From: Dolomedes plantarius
Lineage: Eukaryota > Arthropoda > Arachnida > Araneae > Dolomedidae
DNA: 64,000 nucleotides
Direction of reading: 5' to 3'
NCBI GenBank assembly: GCA_907164885.2
Contig: OU015493.1
Location: 62,599,275 to 62,663,274 of the forward strand
Part shown: positions 37,486 to 49,559 of the stretch, one piece after another
Layout: every line of letters begins with the position of its first letter
Numbering within the stretch: the stretch's first letter is position 1
Position numbers and translations under genes: made by a program
Notes under the pieces: model-generated
Database searches by the model: none
What the model was told of the DNA's origin: nothing
What the model saw: only the letters and a program-made list of their open reading frames with translations

Positions 37486-37839
37486 CAAGTAACCAACAAT
37501 GACTGAAATTTTGGAATAAATTACGGCTTTTTTATTTTCTGAAATCTGCTTTTCTTTATATGGAGAATCTGAGATTCACAGTTTAAACGATAAAATGTAA
37601 GGATTTGCCTGAAAATTGTTTAGGTCATAGTAAAGGTAGTTTTTGAGTAAAGCAATGCTCAGTTGGCCAAAAATTTCTCCATTATGACTTTCGTTTATTC
37701 TAAATGGTCTTCAACATTTGCTTGTAAAAATACGAGTGTACTCGGTATCGGTAAACAATGTTTTAAAATGAAACAATCAACAAAATTCTTCTTTAAATTT
37801 TTTTTTTTAAATTGATGCTCTATCCAGTTTAATTCATTA
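37486..37839. other. No recognised feature
   Basis: AT-rich spacer between family D and the 307-bp array. Confidence 0.4.
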
Positions 37840-39030
37840 TGATGCCGTGGAGTAACCTAAAGGAATATTAGGACTTCGTAAGTACTTTGACATCGTTTAA
37901 CGTCAAATATTTCTCACACGATAGCATTTATCGAAATCAGTTGTATCTTAATCGGAAAAACATTCACAGTAACCAAAAATATTTGACAGAATTCCTTACT
38001 GCCATCAAAATACTCTCACTAACTACAATTTGTATAACTGAATGTATTTCCATCAAAAAGGTGATCAGTTAATCTCTTAGAAACAACGACTATTCTACGC
38101 CGAATTTTCAAAAATGTTTAAAAAAAGAATGATCCTAACACAGTCCCATACCTTATGATGGAGTAGTCTAAAGAAAAACTATGTTTTTAAACTTGCTTAT
38201 ACATTATTTAACATGGAATATTTGTTACTGGATAGCATTTATCGAAATCAATTGTATCTGAATCCGAAAAATATTCACAGTAACTCAAAGTATTTGACAG
38301 AAGTCATTCCTGCAATCAAAATACTCTCACTAAACTACAAGTTGAACAACTAAACACAATACTATCCCAAATAAGGAAACCCGTTAATCTCTTAGAAACA
38401 ATGACCATCCTATGCCATTTTTTTTAATAAAAGAATGATCCTAACACAGCTCGATACCTTATGATGCCGTGGAGTAGTCTAAAGAAAAACTTTTTAAACG
38501 TACTTGTACATTATTTAACACTGAATATTTCTTACTCGATAGCATTTATCGAAATCATCTGTATATTAATTCGAAAAACATTCACAGTAACCCAAAATAT
38601 TTGACAGAATTCCTTACTGCCATCAAAATACTCTCACTAAAGTACAAGTTGTATAACTGAATGCATTTCCATCACAAATAAGGAGATCCGTTAATCTCTT
38701 AGAAATAACAAATATTCTACGCCAAATTTTTTTAAAAAGTTTGACCCTAACACAATTTGATACCTTATGATGCCGTGGAATAGTCTAAAGAAAAACTTTT
38801 TAAACGTACTTGTACGTTATTAAATATTGAATATTTCTTACTCGATAGCATTTATCGAAATCAATTGTATCTTAATCCGAAAAATATTCACAGTAACCCA
38901 AAATATTTGACAGAATTCATTACTGCAATCAAAATACTCTCACTAAACTATAAGTTGAATAACTGAACACAATTCCACCGCAAATAAGGAGATCCGTTAA
39001 TCTCTTAGAAACAACGACCATTCTACGCCA
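37840..39030. repeat. 307-bp tandem repeat, four copies
   Basis: Copies start near 37840, 38156, 38463 and 38770. Shared landmarks are TTATGATGCCGTGGAGTAG, GATAGCATTTATCGAAATCA, TTCACAGTAACCCAAAATAT and AATCTCTTAGAAACAACGA. The last copy is shorter. Copies 3 and 4 look most alike. Confidence 0.92.
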
Positions 39031-39114
39031 AATAATGCCGAGACTTGGCGATCTGCCAAAACAAAGGAATAGCCCGCTTTCCTGGAGAAATCTAACACAG
39101 ACTTGTCACGATTA

Positions 39115-39450
39115 CGCGAATATTGTTTTCGCAAACAGAGAATCCTGACATGTATCTAAAAAGATATTGTTACAGTTGAGCTAATTCGATTAATAGCCTT
39201 GGAAATCTGTGTGTTAGTCAATAAGCGACAGGCGCTTGAAGGCAGAGTTTTTTGGTGTAGTGTAGCAGATAGTCATTTTCTTAAACATGAGACCTTGTAA
39301 AAGAGATGCTTATACTCTAATTGCCGAAAAATCTCAGAAAAGAATCACGATTATGTTCGAACAAATGGAAAGTGTCAGTGTAAAGGTACAAAGTTTTGGT
39401 CACAATTACACAACTCTAGTAGCGTTGTCTTTATGGTATAAATCAAGTAT
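39115..39450 (+). repeat. Direct repeat E, copy 1
   Basis: Shares GCGAATATTGTTTTCGCAAA, TTGAGCTAATTCGATTAAT and TTCTTAAACATGAGACCTTG (with small differences) with 40240-40600. Confidence 0.8.
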
Positions 39451-39599
39451 AAATGTTTTAAATTAAACTAGTTGATACAGTTAAAAGATGGCGGCTAGAT
39501 AGTAAATGAATTTACTAATTCACAAATTACACTCAACACATCATTGCTAAATGTTCAAAATCATAATAATGCGCAGAAACACATTAATGTATTTAAGAG

Positions 39600-39945
39600 A
39601 CCTCGTGCTTAGTGAGTATCTAAAGCCAGATTTTAAAATGTAACTGAGCATGCGCACCAAGCAATTTTTTTTAAATTGTAAACTATCGCTAATTAATCAG
39701 GGCGAAATAAACAATTTCCATGATGTTTAATCTTATATTTCACAAACATAATTATCATAAAAATAAAAATGGCAGAGAGAAATCTAGAGAGACTCCTCAG
39801 AATAAACGTGATTATCATTAAAACATGTCACTGAGTATGCACAGAAACAGTGAGTTTCTAAAGACAGATTTAAACATGCCACTGAGCATGTGCAAAAATC
39901 ATTTTTTAATTGTAAATTATTGCTAATTAATAGAAATTGCGGTTA
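39600..39945. repeat. Two partial direct repeats
   Basis: CACTGAGCATGTGCAAAAAT followed by AATTGTAAATTATTGCTAAT near 39880-39930 repeats, with changes, a block near 39640-39697 (ACTGAGCATGCGCACC; TAAACTATCGCTAATTAATC). Confidence 0.65.
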
Positions 39946-40239
39946 TAAAAACCATATTTGACAAATCTACAGATTACAATCTTTCGTTTAAGACCAAAAT
40001 GAAGTAAATTGATGCAGTCGTTTTCTCTCACGGACTGTCCAAAAAGTCGGCTAAGCAATTGAAATATATAGATTATTGCCCTGGAAAATACTATTAATTT
40101 AATACCTAATTTAAATTTCATACTTAAGAACAAATATGATGCATTAATAGCTACATTTGCAACATGAAAGAAATAACGCTATTTAAATTTACATATAAAT
40201 ATTCTTTTATAAGTAAATTGAAACAATATTTATTGTATA

Positions 40240-40600
40240 GTTCTCGAATATTGTTTTCAGAAACAGAGAATTCTTACATGTATCTAAAATGATATTGTTA
40301 TAGTTGAGCTAATGTGATGAATTGCCTAGGAAATCTGTGTTTGGTAAATAAGCGAACGATGCTTGAATGTGGGTTTTTTTGGTGTAGAAGATCATCATTT
40401 TCTTAAACATTATTCCTTGTAGAACTATTAATCCTTTTATTTCTTATGCTTATACTCAAATTCCTGAAATATATACGAGAGCAATCTTAATTGTGTGCAA
40501 ACGAATGTAAGGTATCGACGTAAAGGTACACTTTGAACAAAATTAGGTAATTCTATTAGTAGTGTTTTTCTGGTATAATTTATGTTTAAACGTTATATAT
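40240..40600 (+). repeat. Direct repeat E, copy 2
   Basis: Same orientation as 39115-39450, displaced by about 1.13 kb, indicating a segmental duplication of this region. Confidence 0.8.
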
Positions 40601-40719
40601 TTAATTTTCATGCTGAAAAATGTATTTATTTCGTGATATATATTTCCATTTTTTAGAAGAAATATGCTTCATTAATATCTGTTTTTACAACAAATGAGAA
40701 ATAACGCTGAATTAATCTA

Positions 40720-41545
40720 TGTATATATATTATTTCTAGAAGGTGATAAAAAATCGATAAATGAGGTACCATTTACAAGATTAAGTTCTCTACTTCTGAC
40801 GAATTGTTTATTTAGAATCACACATTGTATTGTTTGTTTAAAAATCGAAGTATAAACATTTTTTCTTCCGCTAGATGGCATGCGGTCGCCCGCTTTTTTC
40901 CCTATTGTATTCGTTCACAACTTTTAGATTTTAAAATCGTCTGCTTTTATTATCATTCTGTGAATTAATAAGTTTCTTTATTGCAACATCCACGAATATG
41001 TACATTATTCTTTTGGAAAGACAATTTGTTTGGACTAAAATATATTTTCTTTCCCCCTGAAGAACATTTTATTAGTTATATTTTTCTTTGGTATGCCGTT
41101 TTATAGTTTAATTTGATTTAATCAATTGTATGTACACAGTTGAATTGCGTACGAAAATATTCTACCAAGCTATCAAAGGAAAGCTTCTTATTTGTCTCAT
41201 AATTAAAGGTTAATCAAAATAAAGGTGTTACGATGTAGATGGGCAAGTGTAACACGATATGGCGTCAAGTTGCTTCATTGAAACTTAAAATATATTTTCT
41301 GATGTTAAGCAACCAGAAGAAATCGCACCTATGGAAGAGGAGTCTATGATAGAAGTTAAAAAATTCTTATTAGTAAGAGGCCCGCTTAGCTGTTCAGTTT
41401 GAGTGCCCGTGACAATTTTTTAAAGTTGATAAATTGGATGCAAAGACTGAAATGCTTAAGTACAATAAGCATTGAACTACGTAAGTTATAACAACATTTG
41501 TTATTCTGAAAATTAAGTGAAATTTGCTCGATTTCGAGCAACGGG
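40720..41545 (+). repeat. Family A duplicated unit, copy 1
   Basis: Inverted relative to the copies at 45045-46610 and 46860-47860. Landmarks are TTCTAGAAGGTGATAAAAAA, ATGAGGTACCATTTACAAG, GTTTGTTTAAAAATCGAAGT, GTACACAGTTGAATTGCG, and, shared with 45.05-45.33 kb, ACCTATGGAAGAGGAGTC. No ORF spans it. Confidence 0.82.
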
Positions 41546-41969
41546 GCCACTAGTTAACATAGTATAGTTTTGTTGTAATAGATAGGGAATTTAAGTAACA
41601 ATTGTAGGAGTTTCTCACATAATTAAAAACTTGCCTATTAAAGAATATTTTTGGTAGTGAGGTTTTCATGACCATCTGATTGAAATATTCCCACTATCAT
41701 GGTACGAGTATTTTCATGTAATTTAGCTGAGAATACAAAAGGAAGCGTCATACACAATAGGTGCATAGGTGTGGGAGTATAAGTTTATACAAAGCGTCCG
41801 ATGATTGGAATTTTAGATATTAAATTCAAGTATTAACCTATTTGACAAAATGATAATGTTAAAATTCTAGTTTTTTTTTTGTTTGTAAATACAAGTTTGA
41901 AAATTTATGCTCTGTCTTTCTCCTCTATCTAAATAGGTAATCCTAATTACAGACTTATAGGGAAGTTCA
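41546..41969. other. No recognised feature
   Basis: AT-rich spacer. Confidence 0.4.
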
Positions 41970-42413
41970 ATACTATCTGTTGAGCTATTCATTGCATAGA
42001 CTCAAAAATCTCCAAATTGTTTACCGATCTCGCCAAAAGATAGTTTTGTCAATACCGTTCTTATGACTTGTCGCCAGTTCACAAAAGCGTACTTCTTACT
42101 TTTCTGTTTGCTTTAAAATATCTGTTGTCCTTTTCCTTAAGCTAATGCTGTTTATATATAACTGCGGATCTATCATTCAGCCAAAAATAGCTCTCAACCA
42201 TATCGAGATATTCATTACATAGATTCAAAGACCTCCGTATTGTTTCTCAATCTCGCCAAAAGAGACTTAGGTCGATACCGTTCTTGGAGACTTGTCACCA
42301 GTTCACAAAAACGTACTCCTTACTTTTTCGTTTACTTCACCGTATCTATTATCCTTTCCCTAAGCTAACGCTATTTGTATAATATGCGGATCTGCCATTC
42401 AGCAAAAGAAAAT
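41970..42413. repeat. 220-bp unit in tandem duplicate
   Basis: Two adjacent copies share ATCTCGCCAAAAGA, CCAGTTCACAAAA, CGTACT and TGCGGATCT. They have diverged by perhaps 20 percent. Confidence 0.82.
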
Positions 42414-42500
42414 TTCAAAGGGAATTTCATTCACCTAAAATTAAAATTTTAGGGTGTTAGGCTAATGTATTATTCGAATATTCTGCAGTGAAGAGAAAAA

Positions 42501-42920
42501 TAATTACAAGATAAAAATAACTTTTTATATACCATGTTTTTAAATTTTCTGTTGAATCATATAAACTGACAATTCAATGTATTAATAAATACTTTTTAAA
42601 AATTTTTTTGATGAATTATTCCATCAACGTGAAAGAAAATGAAGTTAATTGGAAGTTAACTTGCATTTAACTTTTCGTTTCCGTCCCGGCCGACAGATGG
42701 CTGCACCAGTCTACAAAACAAAATTTACTGAAAATAATAAAAACATGGTAAAAATCTGCTTAAAGATGGCTAAAAGTATTAAAAATGTATTGTCATCGTG
42801 TTCTGAGCTATTCTAAAAGTTTCAAATGTCTAGCTACTCGGGAAGTTAGTTAAAAATCGATTACAAGATTTGTACTAGACAAACACACAAACAAGAAAGC
42901 AAGTTAATAAAAACATGGTA
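42501..42920 (-). repeat. 430-bp interspersed family, copy 2
   Basis: Inverted relative to the other three copies. Starts with the TAATTACAAG block and ends AAAAACATGGTA. Landmarks as for copy 1. Confidence 0.85.
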
Positions 42921-44089
42921 ATAATATTAAATATCCCTCACTAATGAGCTTCACAAACTTCGTTTAAAATATTAGTGTGTAGAAAAACGACCATTTAAGA
43001 GAAAATATCGCCTCTATAAGTATTTCACCAAAATGGCGGCTTATTTTGGCAACAATAAGCAAGAAATATATATTATCTGGAATACCTAGATATACGAATC
43101 AATATAAGTATATATAAACGAGTCCATTATCTGTACCTTTGAATGCATTAAATCGTGATATTAGTATATTACATTCTATTAATTACATGACAGTATTTGT
43201 ATTTTTGTTATAAAATCATAAGCACATTGTCAAATAATTGTTTATCTTTCGTGGAAAAATAAGATAGCGATTAATCAAGGAACATATATTTCTGTGACAG
43301 ATATATTCGTTGAAATACCCGTATTTTTGAAACTGAAATAATGGTTTTATTTCAGCAATCATAGATTACGTTCGTTCGAAGCTAAACAGAGTATTCATTT
43401 AATTAAAGCAGCATTGTTTGTTTAATAAATAAAGAATTACATTTATATGTTTATATTGTATACAATGGGTAAATATGTGCCCTTTTTATTAATACTGATG
43501 TTTGTTTTTGCATATATTCATTGCTGTGAAACAATAGTAAATATATTTTCAGAAAAAAATAACTTTGTTTTAATGCGGCAGAGAAGTGAGTTAATATTAT
43601 ACAACTTTTTTCTATCGTAATAGAAAATTATATAAGAAATTTTATTTAACGTTTTGATTTCTAGCACAAATATTGGTAAACAAATATTTACTTGTTATAC
43701 AGATGTATATTATTTTAGAAATAAAAAAATTGTATACATAAATATGGGCAGATATATCATGGAAAACCTAAGGTTAACGCCTGTGAAATCGTTGCAATCG
43801 ATATTTTTAACAGATAATGAAAGGTATCCAGGTATTCATAAATATATTTGTTGCTCATTGTTGCCAAAATGTTTCGCCAAAAATAAAAAAAAAATATTTC
43901 AGGTAGTCTTTTCTAACGAAACTACCGCGGGTTATTAACGTAGGATTACTTATCGTTGCTAACCTTTTATTTTTTTACGTATTTTGGTACTTTTCTGTTT
44001 AAATGTTTACTGTTACTGGGTTTGGTGAGCTGCCAAATTTAACTCAGAATTTTTTCTTTCCGGAGGGCCGTTATTGAGGAACATAATCC
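42921..44089. other. No recognised gene, very AT-rich
   Basis: The 94-codon ORF at 43654-43938 lacks motifs. Confidence 0.4.
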
Positions 44090-44440
44090 TGCGTTAAAAA
44101 TGTGACTTAAATTTAAAGTTTTTTAAAAATTGTACTCCGTAATAGAGAAAGTAATTTTACACCCTGGGACATTTTTCGTTTTTGTTTTTCAAATGAAAAT
44201 AATATTTTAAAATTTAAATTATTGGGGAACAAATCTTGTATAGTGCTTTTTAAACGCTCATAAATTCCTTTAGTGGTCGAAATTTATAAAATGCGTCCCG
44301 TTGCAAGATGCAAAAAATTTTAGGCTATCTGAAAATACCATTTTTATTGGATTATCAGCATTTATGTAGCTGTAAATAGTAGACACATTTTCTCGGCAGG
44401 TTAATATTGAGGTGAGCGAATCCAATAGGGTTAGTACATA
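44090..44440 (+). repeat. Family C repeat, copy 1
   Basis: Aligns to both arms of the 49.56-50.54 kb fold-back. Landmarks are AAAAATTGTACTCCGTAATA, TAAATTATTGGGGAACAAAT, TTATCAGCATTTATGTAGCT and GAGGTGAGCGAATCCAATAG. Confidence 0.82.
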
Positions 44441-45044
44441 GAAGACTTAAGTGGTCACTATTCCTCATATTATTATTTTACATGGATTTTGTAAGATTCA
44501 TTAGCGAGAGAATTTAAATATTATTTTCCTCTACACTGCCAAACATTAAAATATAGCCTAAAACCCTAAAACTTTATTTATGTTAATTGAAGTTGATAGA
44601 TAATTTTTTCTGAATTATAAAACCGCAGTCTTGAGTAAAAGACATTAGTGTAGAGAAAATACATCAGACATGGTGAAGTAAAGGGAAATGGAAATTTAAT
44701 AAGTATGCTTTTGTAAACTGGCGATATGTCTTCAAGAGTGGTATTGAGTCAAGTCTATTTTGGTGAAATTGAAAAACAAAATGTCGGTTTTTGAGACTAT
44801 GTATTTAGTAACTTGATATGAAGTAGTAAATGACATTATAAGTATGTAATTAGGATTACGTATTTAGATATTTTGGAGAAAGACACAGTATAATCTTTCA
44901 GACTTGTATGTAGATAATACTAGAATCTTCATATTTTCTCAAATAGGTTTATAATTGATGTTTACAGATTCAATCAATAACAACTTTGCATAGCCTTCTA
45001 TCCCTCCCTCCCCACCTGTGAATTCATTACGTAGTAGTGCCTCC
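44441..45044. other. No recognised feature
   Basis: AT-rich sequence without motifs. Confidence 0.4.
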
Positions 45045-46610
45045 GTCGCTCGAAATCAAGCAAATTTAATTTAATTTTCGGAATAACAAATGTCGTTCTA
45101 ACTTACGTAGTGCAATGCTTATTGAACTGTAGCATTTCAATATTTGCATCTAATTTATCAAATTTAGCTAATTGTCACTTGCACTCAAACTGAACAGCCA
45201 AGTGTGTTTCTCAGTAATGAGAATTTTTTTAACTTCTATCATAGACCCTCTTCCATAGGTGCAGATTCTTCTGGTTGCTGAACATCAGGAAAAACATTTT
45301 GTTAAGATTCAATGAAGCAACTTGACAGCAAATCATGTTGTTGGCAAAAGTGTTATGGCCCCTTGTTAGACATATCGTCGGCGGGGGCAATAACTTTTTT
45401 CATATTGACTTCTTGAATAGAAATTAATACTGTTAAAAGCGAGAGATTATTACTCTCAAATAGTTTATGAGGAACCCGTCGAAATTCACGGTTAATCTTT
45501 TTGAAAAATAGAAATTCATATCAAGTAACAACGATAAACTTCAGATGATTGAAAAAATTTATAAATTTATTCAAAGACCTCCCTTTTGATACCTCAACCT
45601 CCTTTTTATGTTCAGCGGTTCTCTCAAAATAGGCCTCTCGGTTAAAAAAAAACCCTTATAGAACTAACATATAAATGAAGCATTTACTTACTATAAAGCT
45701 TTTCATAGAATACCATGAGACACTGAAATGAGAGCCTTATGCAGATAAGGGCAATGACAATTAAAAATGTATTACAAATAGCGTGTTTTTAAAACTTAAA
45801 GGTTATGTGTGCGAGCAATAAAAGTAAATGTAAACAAAGAAGCGCATGAACACGCTTTTCCAGTAGACTTTACATGGTCGGTAACTTTGTTGATCTGCCA
45901 CTCCCGAACCCTTACCCCAATTCCATTTTTCTCTTCGATTGGAACATCTACACGTTAAGCCCTCTATTCTGATACCTGAATTATATTTTTACGTTTCAGT
46001 AGTTCTGTCTAATAGTTTTCCATGTATATAAAAATATCCTTATGAAAATAATATATGGAATATCCTTTAATTATGAGACAAATCAGATGCTTTCCCTTGA
46101 TAGCTTGGTAGAATTTTGCCATATGCAATTCAATTGTGTACATAGAATTGAATAAATAAGATTAAACTTCAAAAAGGCATACCAAAGAAAAATATCACTT
46201 ATATAATGTTTTTTCAGGGGGGAAGAAAATAGGTTTTAGTCCAAACAAATTTTTTTCCATGTAAAAAGAATAATGTACCCTTACTCGGATGTTGCGAATA
46301 AATAAACTTATTACTTAATTCACAGAATGATAATAAAAGTAGACGATTTTAGAATTTAAATGTTCAGTGATCGGAAAATAAGCGAGCGCGCGCACGTCAT
46401 CTAGTGGAAGAAAAAATGTGTATAATGCTTATACGAGTAGTTCTATTTTTAAACAAACAATACAATGTGCAATTCTAAATTAACAATTCGTCAGAAGCGG
46501 AGAACTTAATATTTAAAATGGTACCTCATTTATGGATTTTGGTAAAGTATGAAGGGAGAAAAAGAGATCGTCACCAAAAATCAACTTCTAGAAATAATAT
46601 TTATGATGAT
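45045..46610 (-). repeat. Family A duplicated unit, copy 2
   Basis: Its ends match copy 1 in inverted orientation, with about 700 bp of extra sequence between the two matching blocks. The right block (about 45835-46610) is in direct tandem with copy 3. Confidence 0.8.
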
Positions 46611-46654
46611 GATGATATTTTTTTTAATTTAAAGGTTAGAGTTCGAGAGCCCTT

Positions 46655-46850
46655 AAGCCGGGTGATGGCCAAATGGCTAGAGAACTGGCATTCGGTACCA
46701 AAGTCTGTGGGTTCGAGTACCACTCTTGGCATGGATGTTTGTAGCCGTTCGGAATCGGCTTTAAGCAGTAGGCACCGGTCTAATTAGCCCACGTATAGAA
46801 AAAAATGGCTGTACCGGTCCAAACCCAACCCAACCAAAGCAAACCGAGTG
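46655..46850 (+). mobile_element. tRNA-derived SINE
   Basis: A tRNA-like head carries a consensus A box (TGGCCAAATGG, 46666-46676) and B box (GGTTCGAGTAC, 46710-46720) spaced 33 bases apart, followed by a unique body and a CCAAACCCAACCCAACC tail. The two arms GCCGGG and the end of the head do not make a closed acceptor stem, so this is a retroposon and not a tRNA gene. It lies between two tandem copies of family A. Confidence 0.8.
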
Positions 46851-46859
46851 TTCGTGAGA

Positions 46860-47860
46860 TAAATGTAAAAGTAAATAAATAAGCTAGTGCGTGTTTGCCA
46901 TCTGCAACAAAGAAAATCTTTACATGTCTCCAGCGCATTTTCCCACAGAGTTTACCTAAGAAATTTGCCGGTTCTGTTGCCCCAATCTCATTTTCTTTTT
47001 TGACTTTCACATCTACATGGTAAGACCTTTATTTAGATTATCCTTTAATTATGAGACAAACTAGAGGCTTTCCTTCGATAGCGTGGTACAGTTTTGTCAT
47101 ATGTTATGCAATTGTGTACATAGAATTGAATAAATAAAATTAAACTCTAAAAAGACATACCAAAGGAAATTATCACTCATAAAGTGTTCTTCGGGGGAAA
47201 GAAATTAGATTTTAGTCCACACAAACTGTGTTTCCGTGCAAAAAGAATAATGTACACCTACGCGGATGTTGCCAAGAAAGAACTAATAAAAGCAGGCCAT
47301 TTTAAAATTTAACACCGCATTTACACAGTCACGATTGCGGCCAGTCCAATTGCGGTGGGCGAATGTGTAAATGGTCTTCTCACCGTTTCTCCTCTCCAAT
47401 CGTGGCGCTCGCTTCGGGAGCGGTTCTCTGGCACGAGTCAAAGTGGCGAATGGCGCCAGATGTCAGTCGACTGGCTGACACAAGCACAAATGACAGCAAG
47501 AGGCGCGAATGTGATAACGGTCATTCTCGTCGATGCAGGAGCGTGACTAATGTCTCACGAATGTCTTGCAGATGGCGCTATCGCGAATGTGTAAATGCAG
47601 CATAAAAGTTCAGAATAGAGAAAAAAAGCAAGCAAGCGTCATCAAGCGGAAGAAAAAATTGCTTATAATGATAATACTTCGATTTTTAAACAAACAATGC
47701 AAAGTGCAATTATAAATTGACAATTCATGAGATGTAGAGATCTTAACCTTTAAATTGGTGCCTCATTTATCGGATTAGGTTAAGTATGAAGTGAGTAAAA
47801 GGGATCGTAAGAAAAATATAACCTTCTAGAAATAATATATATAGATAGATAGTATATATT
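46860..47860 (-). repeat. Family A duplicated unit, copy 3
   Basis: Tandem copy of 45835-46610 in the same orientation (CCTTTAATTATGAGACAAA; GTACATAGAATTGAATAAAT; TTTTTAAACAAACAAT). It is longer because of the MITE at 47313-47602. Confidence 0.85.
47310..47605. mobile_element. GC-rich MITE, TAA duplication (Harbinger-like)
   Basis: A 290-bp insert lies between TAA at 47310-47312 and 47603-47605. Its ends are CACCGCATTTACACAGTC and, from the other side, TGCTGCATTTACACATTC. The homologous positions in the other two family A copies (near 40930 and 46355) have a single TAA and no insert, so the empty site is preserved. A 3-bp TAA duplication is characteristic of PIF/Harbinger elements. No transposase is encoded. 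Confidence 0.8.
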
Positions 47861-48938
47861 TTTTATCATTATCAGCTTAATTACATGAATTATGCGGGAA
47901 AGAAACAAAATAAATTTTATCTCGGAAATTCGTTTAACAATAAGTTCAATTTATTACTGGTAAATTTTTTATTGCGAATTTCATTTCATTTTAGAATATA
48001 GTGGGCTACTTTAAACCTCTAAATAACATAACAGAAATATATTTTATTAATACCGCGAAAATTTGTAATAAGACTCATCTGATATGAAATACAACTTAGT
48101 TATTTAAACGATCTTGATACCGTTACTTATTTATACTTTTTAAAATTATTTATTTATTGAATTTTATAAGGGCTAACCCCCTTTTGCAAACAAAATGGAA
48201 AAAAAGAAAGTTGAGATATGATTTTAGTTGAGAGAAAATGATTTGGCATTTCAATTATAGGGACAAAAAACAGTTTCTTAAATGTTGATTTTAGTAACAC
48301 AATAATGTTTCTTTCATTTGTTTCTTTGGGAAAACAGAGTAATAACTGCGTGTAAACATTTATTAGCATAATCATATATCTATGCATTTTCATGTTGAGG
48401 AAATTAAGTCAAGAATAATTAAGGTTTTTCTATTACTTTAATTACTTTACGTAACAATTATCTTAGAGACTTTTTTTAAATGAAAGTCAAAATGCACGCT
48501 TTGTAATTTTCTGCCAACTTTTTTTTGACTCTCTAATCAACTTTTAAGTTAAATTCGAAAGCTCCGTTTCAATCTTTTGCCAATTAAGCTTATTGGTATG
48601 TTTTGTAGTACTTCAAAATGAACAGCCACTAATGGAATCATTGCACACTAGAAAACTGCAAACAAAAGATATTAAGTTGGCATAGAATGATTGAGAATGG
48701 GGGTTTATTAGTCTTTATTGCACAAATATTTTTTCAATAAATACACGTTTTTTGTCGTCTGTACAAGTGTGCGGTGTTCTTGCAAATTATACCAATAAAA
48801 ATATCAACGGACATGGATGTAATAAAATCCTACTTTTTTTTATTTATTGGTAACTATCTGATTACCCGTGTTTCATACATTACTACCATCCATTATGTAA
48901 TTTAGTTAATTTAATTTAACTGAACTTTATTAGTGCAG
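47861..48938. other. No recognised gene, AT-rich
   Basis: A 79-codon minus-strand ORF at 48154-48393 lacks motifs. Confidence 0.4.
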
Positions 48939-49330
48939 ATATTCCTCGACTTTCGACCGCGAAGATTTATTCGGGGACCGAGACATTGGTCGTAAGTTGA
49001 GTTGGTCTTAAGTCGAGGTTCAAACAATTTTTTTTTGTATATATACATACATATATTTTTTGCTTTCATACATACAACATACGTAATTGAAAATACATTC
49101 TATTTAGAAAAATAAATTATTATATTAAAAAATAAATAAATATTTTATAAATTATTCGTCGTCATCACTACTTATGATGTTGATACAATCCATTGGTTCA
49201 GAATTTGCAACAGAAGACACGTTGCATGTTTTTTTTAACAATGTTATCCAAGGTAGTTTGAACAGTTTGCGTATTCTTTCCCTGGTAAATTGTTTGGTAG
49301 CAAGCAGATTTTCCTGAATTTCAAAATTTT
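48939..49330 (-). pseudogene. pogo/Tigger-like transposase tail with element end
   Basis: On the minus strand, ENLLATKQFTRERIRK is followed, after a frameshift, by QTVQTTLDNIVKKN and, after another near an A run, by SSVANSEPMDCINI and SSDDDE then a stop near 49156. A polar, serine-rich tail ending in acidic residues is common at the C-terminus of CENP-B-like (pogo/Tigger) transposases. About 150 bp downstream the motif CCTCGACTTTCGACC (48952) and its inverted partner CCTCGACTTAAGACC (49015) resemble terminal repeats of such elements. Only the 3' part of the gene is present. The assignment rests on weak tail similarity. Confidence 0.45.
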
Positions 49331-49559
49331 AAAAAGATTTTCCTGATTTAAAATTTTTTTAAATTTTTAAATCGAGCTTCTATGTTCTCATAGAGCCTAC
49401 AACTTTTAAATTTTTAAAAAAATTAAAAATTTTAGGATCTAGGTTCTCCCTACAACCTATAATTTTTAAATTTTTAGACTATCGTAGGCTCTAGGGAGAA
49501 CCTAGAATCCACGATACAAAATTTCACAATACAAAACTACGATACAAAATCTCATATTC
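49331..49559. other. Short self-complementary AT-rich segment
   Basis: Variants of TTTTTAAATTTTT and CTAGGTTCTCCCTA occur in both orientations between 49370 and 49510. Confidence 0.5.

Noticed and set aside
46655..46730. Functional tRNA gene
   Set aside because: A and B boxes are present, but the acceptor and anticodon stems do not pair and a SINE body follows.
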